Made by a program: the position numbers and the translations under genes. A stretch of 64,000 nucleotides of DNA from contig NZ_LT629705.1 in assembly GCF_900103875.1 (NCBI RefSeq), positions 4,411,001 to 4,475,000 of the forward strand, in the 5' to 3' direction. Source of the DNA: Pseudomonas arsenicoxydans. GTDB taxonomy: Bacteria; Pseudomonadota; Gammaproteobacteria; Pseudomonadales; Pseudomonadaceae. Shown here in pieces: positions 1 through 8,351 of the stretch. Position 1 is the stretch's first letter. Every line of letters begins with the position of its first letter. A model generated the notes under the pieces. It ran no database searches. It worked only from the letters and a program-made list of their open reading frames with translations, and was not told the DNA's origin.

Positions 1-290
1 TGCTCCATGCTCGTCCAACCGACGGCTGGACCGCAGAAGCCCTGGCGCAGGAAGTGGGCATGTCGCGCTCTGTGTTCGCAGAGCGATTCACCGCATTGGT
101 CGGTCAGCCACCGATGCAATACCTGACGCTGTGGCGAATGCATGTGGCGGCTCAACAGTTGCGCGAAGGTCGAGGTAACGTGGCGCAGATTGGCTTTTCA
201 GTGGGCTACGAATCCGAAGCCGCGTTCAGTCGTGCCTTCAAACGCCAGTTCGGCACATCCCCTGGCACTTGGCGCAAACAACCCGTATGA
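1..290 (+). CDS. AraC-family transcriptional regulator, C-terminal part (5' end outside window)
   Basis: The reading frame is open from the first bases of the window, so only about the last 95 residues are visible. They form an AraC/XylS double helix-turn-helix: the first HTH around EALAQEVGMSRSVFAERF, then the linker GQPPMQYLTLWRM, then the second HTH with VAQIGFSVGYESEAAFSRAF and the typical ending FKRQFGTSPGTWRK. The effector-binding half is missing, so neither ligand nor target can be named. A 99-bp gap separates it from the next gene on the same strand. The DNA-binding assignment is firm from the motif; the specific role is unknown. Confidence 0.85.
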   Translation, partial: LHARPTDGWTAEALAQEVGMSRSVFAERFTALVGQPPMQYLTLWRMHVAAQQLREGRGNVAQIGFSVGYESEAAFSRAFKRQFGTSPGTWRKQPV

Positions 291-389
291 GAGGGCGCGG
301 GCGCTTTACCCTTGCGCCCGCACCAAGCATCATGGCCGCCCGCACTCCTGCCAAAGGTGGCGGACTTTCGTGGTGAAAAGGACCTGCAG

Positions 390-1085
390 TTGAACGAACA
401 CACATTATCCATGCGCCTGGAGCGGGTGGCTGCGCATGTGCCAACCGGTGCGCGCCTGGCCGATATCGGCTCGGATCACGCCTATTTGCCGGTTGCATTG
501 ATGCGCCGTGGGGCCATCGCCGCAGCGGTGGCGGGCGAGGTGGCATTGACGCCGTACCTCTCGGCCGAACGTACCGTCAGCGAGAGCGGTCAGGACCTGC
601 GGATTACCGTGCGCCTGGCCGATGGCCTCGCGGCGATCAAGCCCGAAGACGCAATCACTGCGATCAGCCTCTGCGGCATGGGTGGCGAGACGATCCGCGA
701 CATTCTCGAGCGCGGCAAGGCGCACCTGAGTGGCCACGAGCGTCTGATCCTGCAGCCCAACGGCGGCGAGCAACCCCTGCGCCATTGGCTGATGGACAAT
801 GGTTACCGCATCCTTTGTGAGGAAGTGCTGCGGGAAAACCGTTTCGACTATGAAATCATCGTCGCCGAGCTTGACGGGCCGGTGGTGTACAGCGAACAGG
901 AACTGTACTTCGGGCCGTTGCAGATGCAGGCCCGCAGCCCGGCGTTCCTGGTCAAGTGGCAGCGCCGGCTGCATCAGAAGCAAAAGACCCTGGGCGAATT
1001 CGCCCGTGCGGGGCAGGCCGTGCCCGAAGAGAAGGTGCAGGATGTTGCGCGGCAGGCCCGCTGGATCACCGAACTGCTGGCTTGA
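390..1085 (+). CDS. trmK: TrmK-like tRNA (adenine-22-N1)-methyltransferase family protein
   Basis: Predicted class I SAM-dependent methyltransferase of 231 residues. The SAM-binding motif I is ADIGSDHAYLP near residues 20-30, followed by GEVALTPYLSAERTV and the acidic ISLCGMGGETI segment typical of the TrmK/YqfN (DUF633) family, which methylates N1 of A22 in some tRNAs in Gram-positive bacteria. A helical C-terminal region resembles the coiled-coil extension of TrmK. I chose the TTG at 390 because an AAAAGGA ribosome-binding site sits about 8 bases upstream; the next in-frame ATG is at 411, which would still retain the Rossmann motif. Function in Pseudomonas is inferred from family only; it could act on another nucleic acid. 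Confidence 0.8.
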   Translation: MNEHTLSMRLERVAAHVPTGARLADIGSDHAYLPVALMRRGAIAAAVAGEVALTPYLSAERTVSESGQDLRITVRLADGLAAIKPEDAITAISLCGMGGETIRDILERGKAHLSGHERLILQPNGGEQPLRHWLMDNGYRILCEEVLRENRFDYEIIVAELDGPVVYSEQELYFGPLQMQARSPAFLVKWQRRLHQKQKTLGEFARAGQAVPEEKVQDVARQARWITELLA

Positions 1086-1134
1086 TTCCGGGCCCGCCAT
1101 GAACGTCATGACGCACTTCGACCGTTGACGGCAA

Positions 1135-2133
1135 TCATTCGATATCCACGATTACTTTGCCTGCCGCCTTGCCTGCAGCAACCAGTGCATGAGCCTCATT
1201 GACGGTGCCGAGGGTAAAGCGTCGTTCGTCCAGCAGCACCCGCAGTTGTCCTGCTTCAGCCATGGCGCTGGCTTGAGCGAGAATTTCGGCATGGTGCTTG
1301 CGACCTTTGCCGGTAATCAAAGGCAGCAGGGTGAACACTCCGGAATAGGTGGCACCGCGGAACGATAACGGCGCAAGTGAGTGTTCACCCCAGCCGAGGC
1401 AACTGACGACGTGGCCCGTGTACACTTTTGCCACTGCGAATGAGGCATCCAGTGTCGCGCCGCCGACGGTGTCATACACGATGTCAAAACCTTCGCCGTC
1501 GGTGTATTGCTCAAGATATTCCGCAGGCTTGCGGGCTCGGTAATCAATGGCGGTGGCCCCCAGGCTTTCGATGACCTCACGGCTATCGGCACTCCCGGTG
1601 GCAAAGACGTGTGCCCCACGCGCCTTGGCGATCTGAACCGCCATATGCCCGACACCTCCCGCACCGCCGTGTACCAGAACACGCTGCCCGGCCCGGACAT
1701 TGGCCCGGTCGACCAATCCCTCCCACGCCGTGATGAAGATCAGCGGCAGCGCGGCGGCTTCGCGCATGCTCAGGTTTTGCGGCTTGCGTGCCAACAGGTC
1801 GGCATCGACAGCGATGTACTGCGCCAGCGAACCCTGGTGGCCGCCGATACCCCCGGCCATGCCGAAGACTTCGTCACCGACGGCGAACTGAGTGACGCCG
1901 GTCCCGACTGCTTCGACGACACCGGCCAGGTCCATCCCCAAAACAGCCGGCAACGGTTGGCGGGCATGCAGTCCCTGACCGTTACTGATCTTGGTATCCA
2001 AAGGGTTCACGCCACTGGCGATGACCTTGACCAGCACGGGTCCGGCGGCAACCTCAGGCAAGGGCAGTTGCTGAATCTCTAAAGCGGCTCCAGCCTGCAA
2101 AGCGACGGCTGCGCTCATGGTGTTCTGGTTCAT
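1135..2133 (-). CDS. NAD(P)H-dependent quinone oxidoreductase-type MDR dehydrogenase
   Basis: A 332-residue medium-chain dehydrogenase/reductase. The N-terminal GroES-like half contains GMDLAGVVEAVGTGV and VGDEVFG, and the nucleotide-binding half has VLVHGGAGGVGHMAVQIAKARGA. The cysteine ligands of zinc alcohol dehydrogenases are absent, so it belongs to the zinc-independent quinone oxidoreductase branch, probably reducing quinones or enones with NADPH. The start at 2133 is preceded by AAGAGGA; a longer open frame upstream has no RBS. It is divergent from a LysR gene 128 bp away, the usual arrangement in which the LysR protein controls the oxidoreductase, possibly in response to electrophilic or redox stress. 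The substrate is not known. Confidence 0.85.
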   Translation of the reverse strand: MNQNTMSAAVALQAGAALEIQQLPLPEVAAGPVLVKVIASGVNPLDTKISNGQGLHARQPLPAVLGMDLAGVVEAVGTGVTQFAVGDEVFGMAGGIGGHQGSLAQYIAVDADLLARKPQNLSMREAAALPLIFITAWEGLVDRANVRAGQRVLVHGGAGGVGHMAVQIAKARGAHVFATGSADSREVIESLGATAIDYRARKPAEYLEQYTDGEGFDIVYDTVGGATLDASFAVAKVYTGHVVSCLGWGEHSLAPLSFRGATYSGVFTLLPLITGKGRKHHAEILAQASAMAEAGQLRVLLDERRFTLGTVNEAHALVAAGKAAGKVIVDIE

Positions 2134-2260
2134 GGGTGATTCCTCTTGAAATGATTCGGTTCGCGCCAGGCGATGGCAACAGTCTCCTGCAGCCGCTGAA
2201 TTCCGATAAGAGGGCAAATGCCTATAGTATTCATTCCAATTAATCGCTAAGTGGATAGCT

Positions 2261-3166
2261 ATGGACACGTTGGAAGCGATGGCCATTTTTATGCGGGTGG
2301 TGGAGCGAGGAAGTTTTTCAGCTGTGGCCCGTGAAACCGGCCTCAGTCAGCCGACCATCAGCAAGCAGATTGGCGCCCTGGAGAACAGGCTCGGCGGCCG
2401 TCTGTTCGCCCGCAGTACGCGCAACCTGAGCCTGACGGATGAGGGGCAACGCTACTACGAACATTGTCGGCAGATTCTGGCGGCGGTGGACAACGCCGAG
2501 CACAGTTTTCAGACCGGACAAGAGCGCGTGGCGGGCCCGCTGCGTATCGCCTCTTCAGGCAGCTTCGGACGCATACAGATTGCGCCTCGGCTGCACGGTT
2601 TTCTGCAGCGATACCCCGAGGTGTCCATCGACTTGCAGCTGAGCGACGAGAACGTCGACCTCGTCAGTGAGGGGATCGATGTCGCGGTGCGCATTGGCGA
2701 GTTGAAAGACAGTGGCCTTATCGCCAGACAGATAGGCCTGACCAAACGTCGAGTATTTGCAGCCCCCGGTTATCTCGAGCAATTCGGCGTGCCGGCGACA
2801 CCGGATGAACTGTGCAATCACAATTGCCTTGTGTTCAATCAGCTCAAGCATTCCGACCATTGGAGTTTCGAGCACCACGGCAAATGGAGCGAGGTACAGG
2901 TCAAGGGCAATGTGCGCAGCAACAACAGTGAGTCGATCCGGCAAATGGTCTTGAGTGGCCTGGGTCTATCGCTGTCACCCTCATGGTTGTTTCGTGAGGA
3001 TTTGCAGGCAGGGCGAGTGGTGGCGTTGCTTGAAGGGTATGCACCGTCATCGATGCCTATTCACGCGGTTTCTCCAGCGGACCGCAGGCAGTCAGCGCGG
3101 GTGCGGGCGTTCACTGATTATTTGAGAGACGCTTTTGTAGCCGATATCGACGTTTGTATTGATTGA
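2261..3166 (+). CDS. LysR-family transcriptional regulator
   Basis: A 301-residue LysR-type regulator. The N-terminal winged HTH (residues 1-60) reads MDTLEAMAIFMRVVERGSF then ETGLSQPTISKQIGALE, followed by a type-2 periplasmic-binding-like effector domain beginning near residue 90 (GPLRIASSGSFGRIQI). The sequence VRIGELKDSGLIARQIG is characteristic of the CrgA/DmlR/AaeR-like branch. It is divergently transcribed from the quinone oxidoreductase gene at 1135-2133, which is its likely target; the 127-bp spacer holds a TATAGT-type minus 10 element near 2223. The inducer is unknown. A hairpin terminator follows at 3201-3234. Confidence 0.9.
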   Translation: MDTLEAMAIFMRVVERGSFSAVARETGLSQPTISKQIGALENRLGGRLFARSTRNLSLTDEGQRYYEHCRQILAAVDNAEHSFQTGQERVAGPLRIASSGSFGRIQIAPRLHGFLQRYPEVSIDLQLSDENVDLVSEGIDVAVRIGELKDSGLIARQIGLTKRRVFAAPGYLEQFGVPATPDELCNHNCLVFNQLKHSDHWSFEHHGKWSEVQVKGNVRSNNSESIRQMVLSGLGLSLSPSWLFREDLQAGRVVALLEGYAPSSMPIHAVSPADRRQSARVRAFTDYLRDAFVADIDVCID

Positions 3167-3200
3167 ATGACAGCAGGCTGGATGAAACAGACACGTGTTG

Positions 3201-3234
3201 GCCCCGTGCGATACAGATGACCGCGCGGGGCTTT
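3201..3234 (+). terminator. Probable intrinsic terminator after the LysR gene
   Basis: A GC-rich hairpin, GCCCCGTGCG (3201-3210) pairing with CGCGCGGGGC (3222-3231) with one G-T pair and an 11-base loop, followed by a short TTT run. It lies between convergent lysR and phbC. The T tract is weak, so termination efficiency is uncertain. Confidence 0.5.
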
Positions 3235-3237
3235 CAG

Positions 3238-4941
3238 TCACTGCATTACGTAACGCCCGGGGGCCGATTCCAGCGCCGGGTATTGCGCATTGCCGGTGTG
3301 CAATGCTGAAGTCTGGCGCTCGCCGGCCTGTTCAGCCAGCCAGGCGAACCAGTCATTCCACCAACTGCCAGGGTGTTGCTGGGCATTCATGAACCAGGTT
3401 TCCGGGTTTTTGGTGACCCGCTTGTTGGTCCAGTAATGACGTTTTTCCCTGGCTGGCGGGTTGATTACCCCGGCGATATGCCCCGAGGCGCCGAGTACAA
3501 AACGCGTGGGCCCGCTCAGCAGTCGGGTGCTGGCGTAAGCGCTTCGCCACGGCACGATGTGATCGTCATGGGTAGCGAGGATGTAGGCTGGCGCTTCGAT
3601 GGCGCGCAGGTCCAGTTTGACCCCGCAGCAGTCCAGGTCGCCGGATTTCAGGTCGTTCTGCAGGTAGGTGTGGCGCAGATACCAGCAATACATCGGGCCT
3701 GGCAAATTAGTGCTGTCGTTGTTCCAGAACAGCAGGTCGAGGGCATTGGGTTTCTGGCCCTTGAGGTATTTGTCGACGTTGTAGTTCCACCACAAGTCGT
3801 TAGGGCGCAGCAGCGAGAAGGTGTTGCCCATGTCCTCGCCCTTGAACAGACCGACGGGGCCATCCAGTCCGCCGATAGTGCGCTCGCGGTAGGCCACCAG
3901 TTGTTCGTCGACGAAGATGTCGATGGGGCCTGTGTCCAGGTAATCGAGGAAGGTGGTCAACAGGCTCACACTGGCGATGTCTTTGTCGCCGCGCGCCGCC
4001 AATACCGCCAGCGCCGTGCTCAGCAACGTACCGCCGATACAGAACCCCACGCAATTGGGGCGTTGTTCGCCACTGATCTCGCGGGTGACTTGCAGGCCTT
4101 TGATAATGCCGGTCTCGATCAAGTCATCCCAGGTGGTGCCGGCGTGCGCCGCGTCAAAGTTGCGCCACGACATCAGGAACACTGGGTGCCCTTGCTGCAA
4201 CAAGTGGCGAACCATCGAGTTGTCCGGGCGCAGGTCGAGGATGTAAAACTTGTTGATCGACGGCGGGACGATGAATACCGGGCGCCGGTACTGGGTTTCG
4301 CTTTGCGGGTAGTACTGGATCAACTGGAACAGTTCGTTCTCGAATACCACTTCGCCGGGCGTGTTGGCCAGGTCGACGCCAACCTTGAAGGCACCGCTGT
4401 CGCACTGGCGCATCTTGCCTTCTTGCAGGTCGCTGGCCAAGTGCAGCAGGCCGGTGAGCAGGCTGGCCCCCTGAGTATCGACGACGCGTTGCAAGGCGTC
4501 GGGGTTACTGGCGAGGAAGTTGCTGGGCGCACCGGCGGCAATGGCTTGTTCCACCAGATAGAGCAGGCGCTGGCGTGGTTTTTTGTCCTTGATGGGCAGC
4601 TTGTCGAGCAGCTTGAGCAGGAAACCGGCGTTGAGCAGGTAGAACGCCGCCAAGGAACCGAACAGCGGAGTGTTCCAGTTACCGCTGGCGAAACGTCGAT
4701 CTTCAAAGCTGAATGGCTGGCCGGTCAACAGGCGCTGGCCCAGATCGCCCCACTCCATTTGATAATCGGCTTGAAGGCTGTCCAGGGTTGCACGGGGCAA
4801 CTCGAACCACTCGTTATAGTCCTGGCCGGTAAACCACGGATTGGTACTGACCCACAGACGTAATTGTTGCACTGCAAAGGAGGCGATGAACGGGACCTGT
4901 CCTGACCAGAAGGTGTTGAAGGTGTGCGCGTTATTGTCCAT
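3238..4941 (-). CDS. phbC: Class I poly(3-hydroxybutyrate) synthase
   Basis: PHA synthase of 567 residues, polymerising short-chain 3-hydroxyacyl-CoA (mainly 3-hydroxybutyryl-CoA) at the granule surface. The catalytic triad is visible: Cys301 in the box GFCIGGT, Asp460 in THDDHIVPW and His488 in GASGHIAG. The length and GxCxGGT box fit class I synthases rather than the medium-chain class II PhaC1/PhaC2 usual in Pseudomonas. The start at 4941 is preceded by AAGGAG; longer in-frame starts lack one. It is the last gene of phbB-phbA-phbC, the order described for the phb locus of Pseudomonas sp. 61-3. An intrinsic terminator lies about 34 bases upstream of the start (4975-5006), and a TTGCACTGCAA motif resembling the PhaR operators lies inside the coding region at 4867-4877. 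Confidence 0.95.
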   Translation of the reverse strand: MDNNAHTFNTFWSGQVPFIASFAVQQLRLWVSTNPWFTGQDYNEWFELPRATLDSLQADYQMEWGDLGQRLLTGQPFSFEDRRFASGNWNTPLFGSLAAFYLLNAGFLLKLLDKLPIKDKKPRQRLLYLVEQAIAAGAPSNFLASNPDALQRVVDTQGASLLTGLLHLASDLQEGKMRQCDSGAFKVGVDLANTPGEVVFENELFQLIQYYPQSETQYRRPVFIVPPSINKFYILDLRPDNSMVRHLLQQGHPVFLMSWRNFDAAHAGTTWDDLIETGIIKGLQVTREISGEQRPNCVGFCIGGTLLSTALAVLAARGDKDIASVSLLTTFLDYLDTGPIDIFVDEQLVAYRERTIGGLDGPVGLFKGEDMGNTFSLLRPNDLWWNYNVDKYLKGQKPNALDLLFWNNDSTNLPGPMYCWYLRHTYLQNDLKSGDLDCCGVKLDLRAIEAPAYILATHDDHIVPWRSAYASTRLLSGPTRFVLGASGHIAGVINPPAREKRHYWTNKRVTKNPETWFMNAQQHPGSWWNDWFAWLAEQAGERQTSALHTGNAQYPALESAPGRYVMQ

Positions 4942-4974
4942 GGAACTCCTTGCCCACATCGGAAATCCGGGCAG

Positions 4975-5006
4975 AAAAAAACCGCGGTGCCGCCATTCGG
5001 CACCGC
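4975..5006 (-). terminator. Intrinsic terminator/attenuator between phbA and phbC
   Basis: Read on the minus strand, a perfect 9-bp stem (arms 5006-4998 and 4992-4984, sequence GCGGTGCCG/CGGCACCGC, 5-base loop) is followed by GG and seven T residues (4981-4975). It lies 30 bp after the phbA stop and 33 bp before the phbC start, so it should reduce read-through into the synthase gene. No separate phbC promoter is evident in the remaining space. Confidence 0.8.
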
Positions 5007-5035
5007 GTCAGTAGTCAACCAAGCCTTTTTTATTT

Positions 5036-6214
5036 TTATCGTTCGATGAGCAGGCTGACGCCTTGGCCGCCGCCAATGCACAACGTGGCCAGGCCCTTTT
5101 TACCGTCACGACGAATCAGCTCGTGCACCAGCGACACCAGAATCCGCGCGCCCGATGCGCCGATCGGATGGCCCAGTGCAATTGCTCCACCGTTGACGTT
5201 GACCTTTTGGGTATCCCAGCCCAGCTCCTTGCCGACCGCCAGTGACTGCGCGGCGAACGCTTCATTGGCTTCAATCAGATCAAGGTCGTCCAGGCTCCAG
5301 CCGGCTTTGGTCAATGCCAGACGAGTGGCCGGTACCGGACCGATGCCCATGATCGACGGGTCCACGCCCGCACCGGCGTAAGCCTTGATGCGCGCCAGCA
5401 CCGGTAAACCCAGCACCAGCGCCTTGGCGGCACTGGCCAACAGCAACACCGCGGCACCGTCGTTGAGGGTCGATGAATTGCCGGCGGTGACGCTGCCGTC
5501 TTTCTGGAAAGCGGGTTTGAGATTGCTCAACGCTTGCAGCGTGCTGCCCGGGCGCGGCTGTTCATCGGTGTCGAACGCCAGCGGATCGCCCTTGCGCTGG
5601 GGAATCAGAATCGGGGTGATTTCCCGCTTGAAATAACCTGCTTCGATGGCTGCTGCGGCTTTCTGTTGCGAGGCGGCGGCGAAGGCGTCCTGATCTTCGC
5701 GGCTGAGGCTGTATTGCGTGGCCAGGTTCTCTGCGGTAATGCCCATGTGGTAGTCGTTGAAGGCGTCCCACAACCCGTCTTGAATCACGCTGTCTTGCAG
5801 TTGCGCATGACCCAGACGCAAGCCGGTGCGCGCCTTTGGAAGCACATACGGCGCCAGGCTCATGTTTTCCTGACCGCCTGCAATCACCAGTTCGGCGTCG
5901 CCGCAACGGATCGCCTGGACGGCCAGTTGCACCGCCTTGAGGCCCGAGCCGCAGACCTTGTTCAGTGTCAGGGCAGGGGTGGTAAAGGGCAGGCCGGCCT
6001 TGATTGCGCTCTGGCGTGCCGGATTTTGCCCCGAGCCTGCACTGAGGACCTGGCCGAGGATCACTTCATCGATCTGGGCGGCGTCGACTCCGGCCTGTTC
6101 GAGCAGGCTGCGGATCACCGCTGCGCCCAGGTCGGTGGCGGGAATCGCCGACAGGGCACCTTGGAAACTGCCGATGGCGGTACGTGTTGCGGCAACGATT
6201 ACGACTTCGTTCAT
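5036..6214 (-). CDS. phbA: Acetyl-CoA acetyltransferase (beta-ketothiolase) of PHB synthesis
   Basis: A 392-residue biosynthetic thiolase condensing two acetyl-CoA to acetoacetyl-CoA, the first step of PHB synthesis. The acyl-accepting Cys88 is in [11 protein letters not shown], His349 in [14 protein letters not shown], and the second catalytic Cys379 in CIGGGQG, spaced as in Zoogloea-type PhbA. It is 57 bp downstream of phbB in the same orientation and is followed by the attenuator-like hairpin before phbC. Context makes a PHB role much more likely than fatty-acid degradation, although the enzyme could also serve acetoacetate metabolism. Confidence 0.95.
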   Translation of the reverse strand: MNEVVIVAATRTAIGSFQGALSAIPATDLGAAVIRSLLEQAGVDAAQIDEVILGQVLSAGSGQNPARQSAIKAGLPFTTPALTLNKVCGSGLKAVQLAVQAIRCGDAELVIAGGQENMSLAPYVLPKARTGLRLGHAQLQDSVIQDGLWDAFNDYHMGITAENLATQYSLSREDQDAFAAASQQKAAAAIEAGYFKREITPILIPQRKGDPLAFDTDEQPRPGSTLQALSNLKPAFQKDGSVTAGNSSTLNDGAAVLLLASAAKALVLGLPVLARIKAYAGAGVDPSIMGIGPVPATRLALTKAGWSLDDLDLIEANEAFAAQSLAVGKELGWDTQKVNVNGGAIALGHPIGASGARILVSLVHELIRRDGKKGLATLCIGGGQGVSLLIER

Positions 6215-6271
6215 GCGAAACCTCGTTAGGATGTAGTCGAGCGGGCGCAGGGCGTCCTTGCCCTGACAGGC

Positions 6272-7018
6272 CTACTGCATGTTCATGCCGCCGTTGACCG
6301 AGAAGTCGGCGCCGGTGCTGTAGCCCGACTCATCGGAGGCCAGCCAGGCCACGATCGAGGCGATTTCTTCGGGTTGGCCCAGACGCCCGACCGGAGTCGC
6401 GGCGATCATGGTGTCGAGAATGTCCTGGCGGATGGCCGCGGTCATACTGGTCTGGATGTAGCCGGGAGAGACGGTATTGACGGTCACGCCCTTGCCGGAC
6501 ACTTCCCGCGCCAGGGCCATGGTGAAGCCGTGGATGCCGGCCTTCGCCGCGCTGTAGTTGGTTTGCCCGAACTGGCCGCGCTGACCGTTGATCGAGGAGA
6601 TATTGATCACCCGTCCCCAGCCCTTGGCCAACATGCTTTCAATCACCTGTTTGGTGGTGTTGAACAAGCCCGTCAGATTGGTGCCGATGACCGCATTCCA
6701 GTCTTCGGGCTGGAGCTTGCGAAACGAGGCGTCACGGGTGATGCCGGCGTTGTTGACCAGCACGTCGACGGGGCCGAATTGTTCCCGGGCCATTTCGAAC
6801 GCCTTGCGCGTTGACTCCCAATCGGTGATGTCGCCGTAAATGCATTCGAATTGATAACCCGCCGCCAGCTGGCCGGCAATCCAGTCATTCTTGCGCGCCG
6901 AATCCGAGCTGCAACCGACGATGACCTTGAACCCTTCCTTGTAGAGGCGCTGGCTTATCGCCGTGCCAATCCCACCCATACCGCCGGTGACTAACGCAAT
7001 ACGACCAAGCGACTTCAT
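6272..7018 (-). CDS. phbB: NADPH-dependent acetoacetyl-CoA reductase
   Basis: A 248-residue short-chain dehydrogenase that reduces acetoacetyl-CoA to (R)-3-hydroxybutyryl-CoA. The cofactor motif TGGMGGIG is at residues 11-18, NNAG at 89-92, and the catalytic Ser142, Tyr155 and Lys159 lie in INISSINGQ and NYSAAKA. The pattern is that of the PhbB/PhaB family rather than FabG-type ketoacyl-ACP reductases, and the downstream thiolase and synthase support this. It is the first gene of phbBAC. A small dyad, TTGCGCTGCAA at 7040-7050, lies about 22 bases upstream of the start and is a candidate PhaR site. Confidence 0.93.
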   Translation of the reverse strand: MKSLGRIALVTGGMGGIGTAISQRLYKEGFKVIVGCSSDSARKNDWIAGQLAAGYQFECIYGDITDWESTRKAFEMAREQFGPVDVLVNNAGITRDASFRKLQPEDWNAVIGTNLTGLFNTTKQVIESMLAKGWGRVINISSINGQRGQFGQTNYSAAKAGIHGFTMALAREVSGKGVTVNTVSPGYIQTSMTAAIRQDILDTMIAATPVGRLGQPEEIASIVAWLASDESGYSTGADFSVNGGMNMQ

Positions 7019-7039
7019 AGACTTCTTCCCTTTTAATTA

Positions 7040-7050
7040 TTGCGCTGCAA
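7040..7050. promoter_or_regulatory. Candidate PhaR operator upstream of phbB
   Basis: The perfect dyad TTGC-GCT-GCAA shares the core TGCRCTGCA with the two larger palindromes in front of phaP (10939-10993). It lies between phbB and the divergent phbR, where a repressor could block phbB transcription or the early transcript. Binding is inferred from motif sharing and proximity only. Confidence 0.5.
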
Positions 7051-7288
7051 GATGGGAGGATTGTTCGTTATCGGCGGGGGATGCGGAAGTGTTGGGAGGT
7101 GACGCTCTTGTGTCCAACGGCGCCAAGCGCCAGTTGCCTGCATCAGGGTGACGAATGGTGGCTAAAAGTGAGGAGCACCTATACTGGGATCAACATTGGC
7201 AACTGAAAAACCCGTCAGACTTTGATTCACCGCAGATCAGTCATGGCTCCGAACAGGATGTTCGGTTCCACAGGTCATTGAGGACGCC
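7051..7288. other. phbB-phbR divergent intergenic region
   Basis: About 240 bp between the divergent phbB and phbR starts. It should hold both promoters and the PhbR binding site. I see no convincing AraC-type direct repeat, no small ORF with an RBS and no terminator. A GAGGA RBS precedes phbR. Confidence 0.4.
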
Positions 7289-8326
7289 ATGTATAGAATG
7301 AGTTCAGGCTATGCCAGCGTGCTGGTAAATACGCTCTCGGCTCAAGGACTGGATGTCGCCAGTCTGTGTCAGGAGGCTGGACTGGATATTGAGTTGGCGA
7401 ACAAACCAGGAGCGTTTTGCGAGCGAAGGGCGATCTATCGATTATGGGATCTGGCTGCACAAGCCTCGGGCGATCCGGACATCGGCCTGAAGGCCTATGG
7501 CAGTTTCCATCCCGGCAGCTTTCAAATCGTCGGCTACACCATGATGTCCAGCCTGAACCTGAAAAACGCCCTTGAACGGCTGGTTCGTTTCAGCCCTTTG
7601 ATTGGCACCGGATTCAGCCTTTTCTTTACATCGGAGCAGCAGAATTACCGCCTGTCCGGGCTTGATCATCAACAAGTCGGCTCAGTCAAACCCCGTCAGT
7701 ACACCGATGCCGGACTGGCTTCATTGCTGGGTTTTTGCCGCAAGCTGGCGGGCGGCACCTTACCCCACCCCTTGAGCGTCGAGTTCACTTATCCCGAGCC
7801 CGCAGATACCCGCGAGCATCGACGGCTGTTTGGCGACGATCTGCATTTTGGCGCCGCTTACGACAGCATTTTGTTTGACGGGCAGGAGCTGATGCGGCCG
7901 TTGAGCATGGCCAACGAAGCCTTGGCCGTGTTGCATGACAGTTTTGCCGAGGCACAACTGGACCTGCTGTTCGGGTTTTGCATTGTCGGCAGGATTCGCG
8001 CGCTGATCACCGAGCGTTTGAGCCAGGGCAACGGGCAGTGCGACATGGAGTCGATTGCGGCGGCATTGAACATCAGCAAGCGCACGCTGCAACGCGCGCT
8101 GGAAAAGGAAGGAACCCAGTTCAAGGACGTGCAAAACGCCGTGCGCCGGCAGTTGGCCGATTTCTATCTGCGCCATTCTCACTTCAACATGAAGCATGTG
8201 GCGTACCTCCTTGGTTTCCATGACCACAGCAGTTTCAACAAGGCCTGTAGCCGCTGGTTTGGCATGACGCCTGGCCAGTATCGGTCCGATGAATCGTTTG
8301 AACTGGAGGAAACCGCGCCAGTGTGA
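7289..8326 (+). CDS. phbR: AraC-family activator of the phb operon (PhbR-like)
   Basis: A 345-residue AraC-type regulator. The first 200 residues match the Arabinose_bd-like (PF12625-type) sensor domain seen in OruR/MmoR relatives, with ASGDPDIGLKAYGSFHPGSF and FSPLIGTGFSLFFTSEQ. The C-terminal HTH contains DMESIAAALNISKRTLQRALEKEG and HVAYLLGFHDHSSFNKACSRWFGMTPGQYR. Its position divergent from phbBAC matches phbR of Pseudomonas sp. 61-3, described as the activator of that operon. The start at 7289 has a GAGGA RBS; a second ATG lies four codons in. The effector is unknown. It is convergent with the DUF3141 gene, only 25 bp apart. Confidence 0.88.
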   Translation: MYRMSSGYASVLVNTLSAQGLDVASLCQEAGLDIELANKPGAFCERRAIYRLWDLAAQASGDPDIGLKAYGSFHPGSFQIVGYTMMSSLNLKNALERLVRFSPLIGTGFSLFFTSEQQNYRLSGLDHQQVGSVKPRQYTDAGLASLLGFCRKLAGGTLPHPLSVEFTYPEPADTREHRRLFGDDLHFGAAYDSILFDGQELMRPLSMANEALAVLHDSFAEAQLDLLFGFCIVGRIRALITERLSQGNGQCDMESIAAALNISKRTLQRALEKEGTQFKDVQNAVRRQLADFYLRHSHFNMKHVAYLLGFHDHSSFNKACSRWFGMTPGQYRSDESFELEETAPV

Positions 8327-8351
8327 CGCGGTGCCCGTCAGTCGTTCAGCG

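Noticed and set aside
3373..4863. 496-codon open frame antisense to phbC
   Set aside because: It is an exact shadow of a strongly supported PHA synthase gene; long antisense frames are common with high third-position GC. The translation matches no family.
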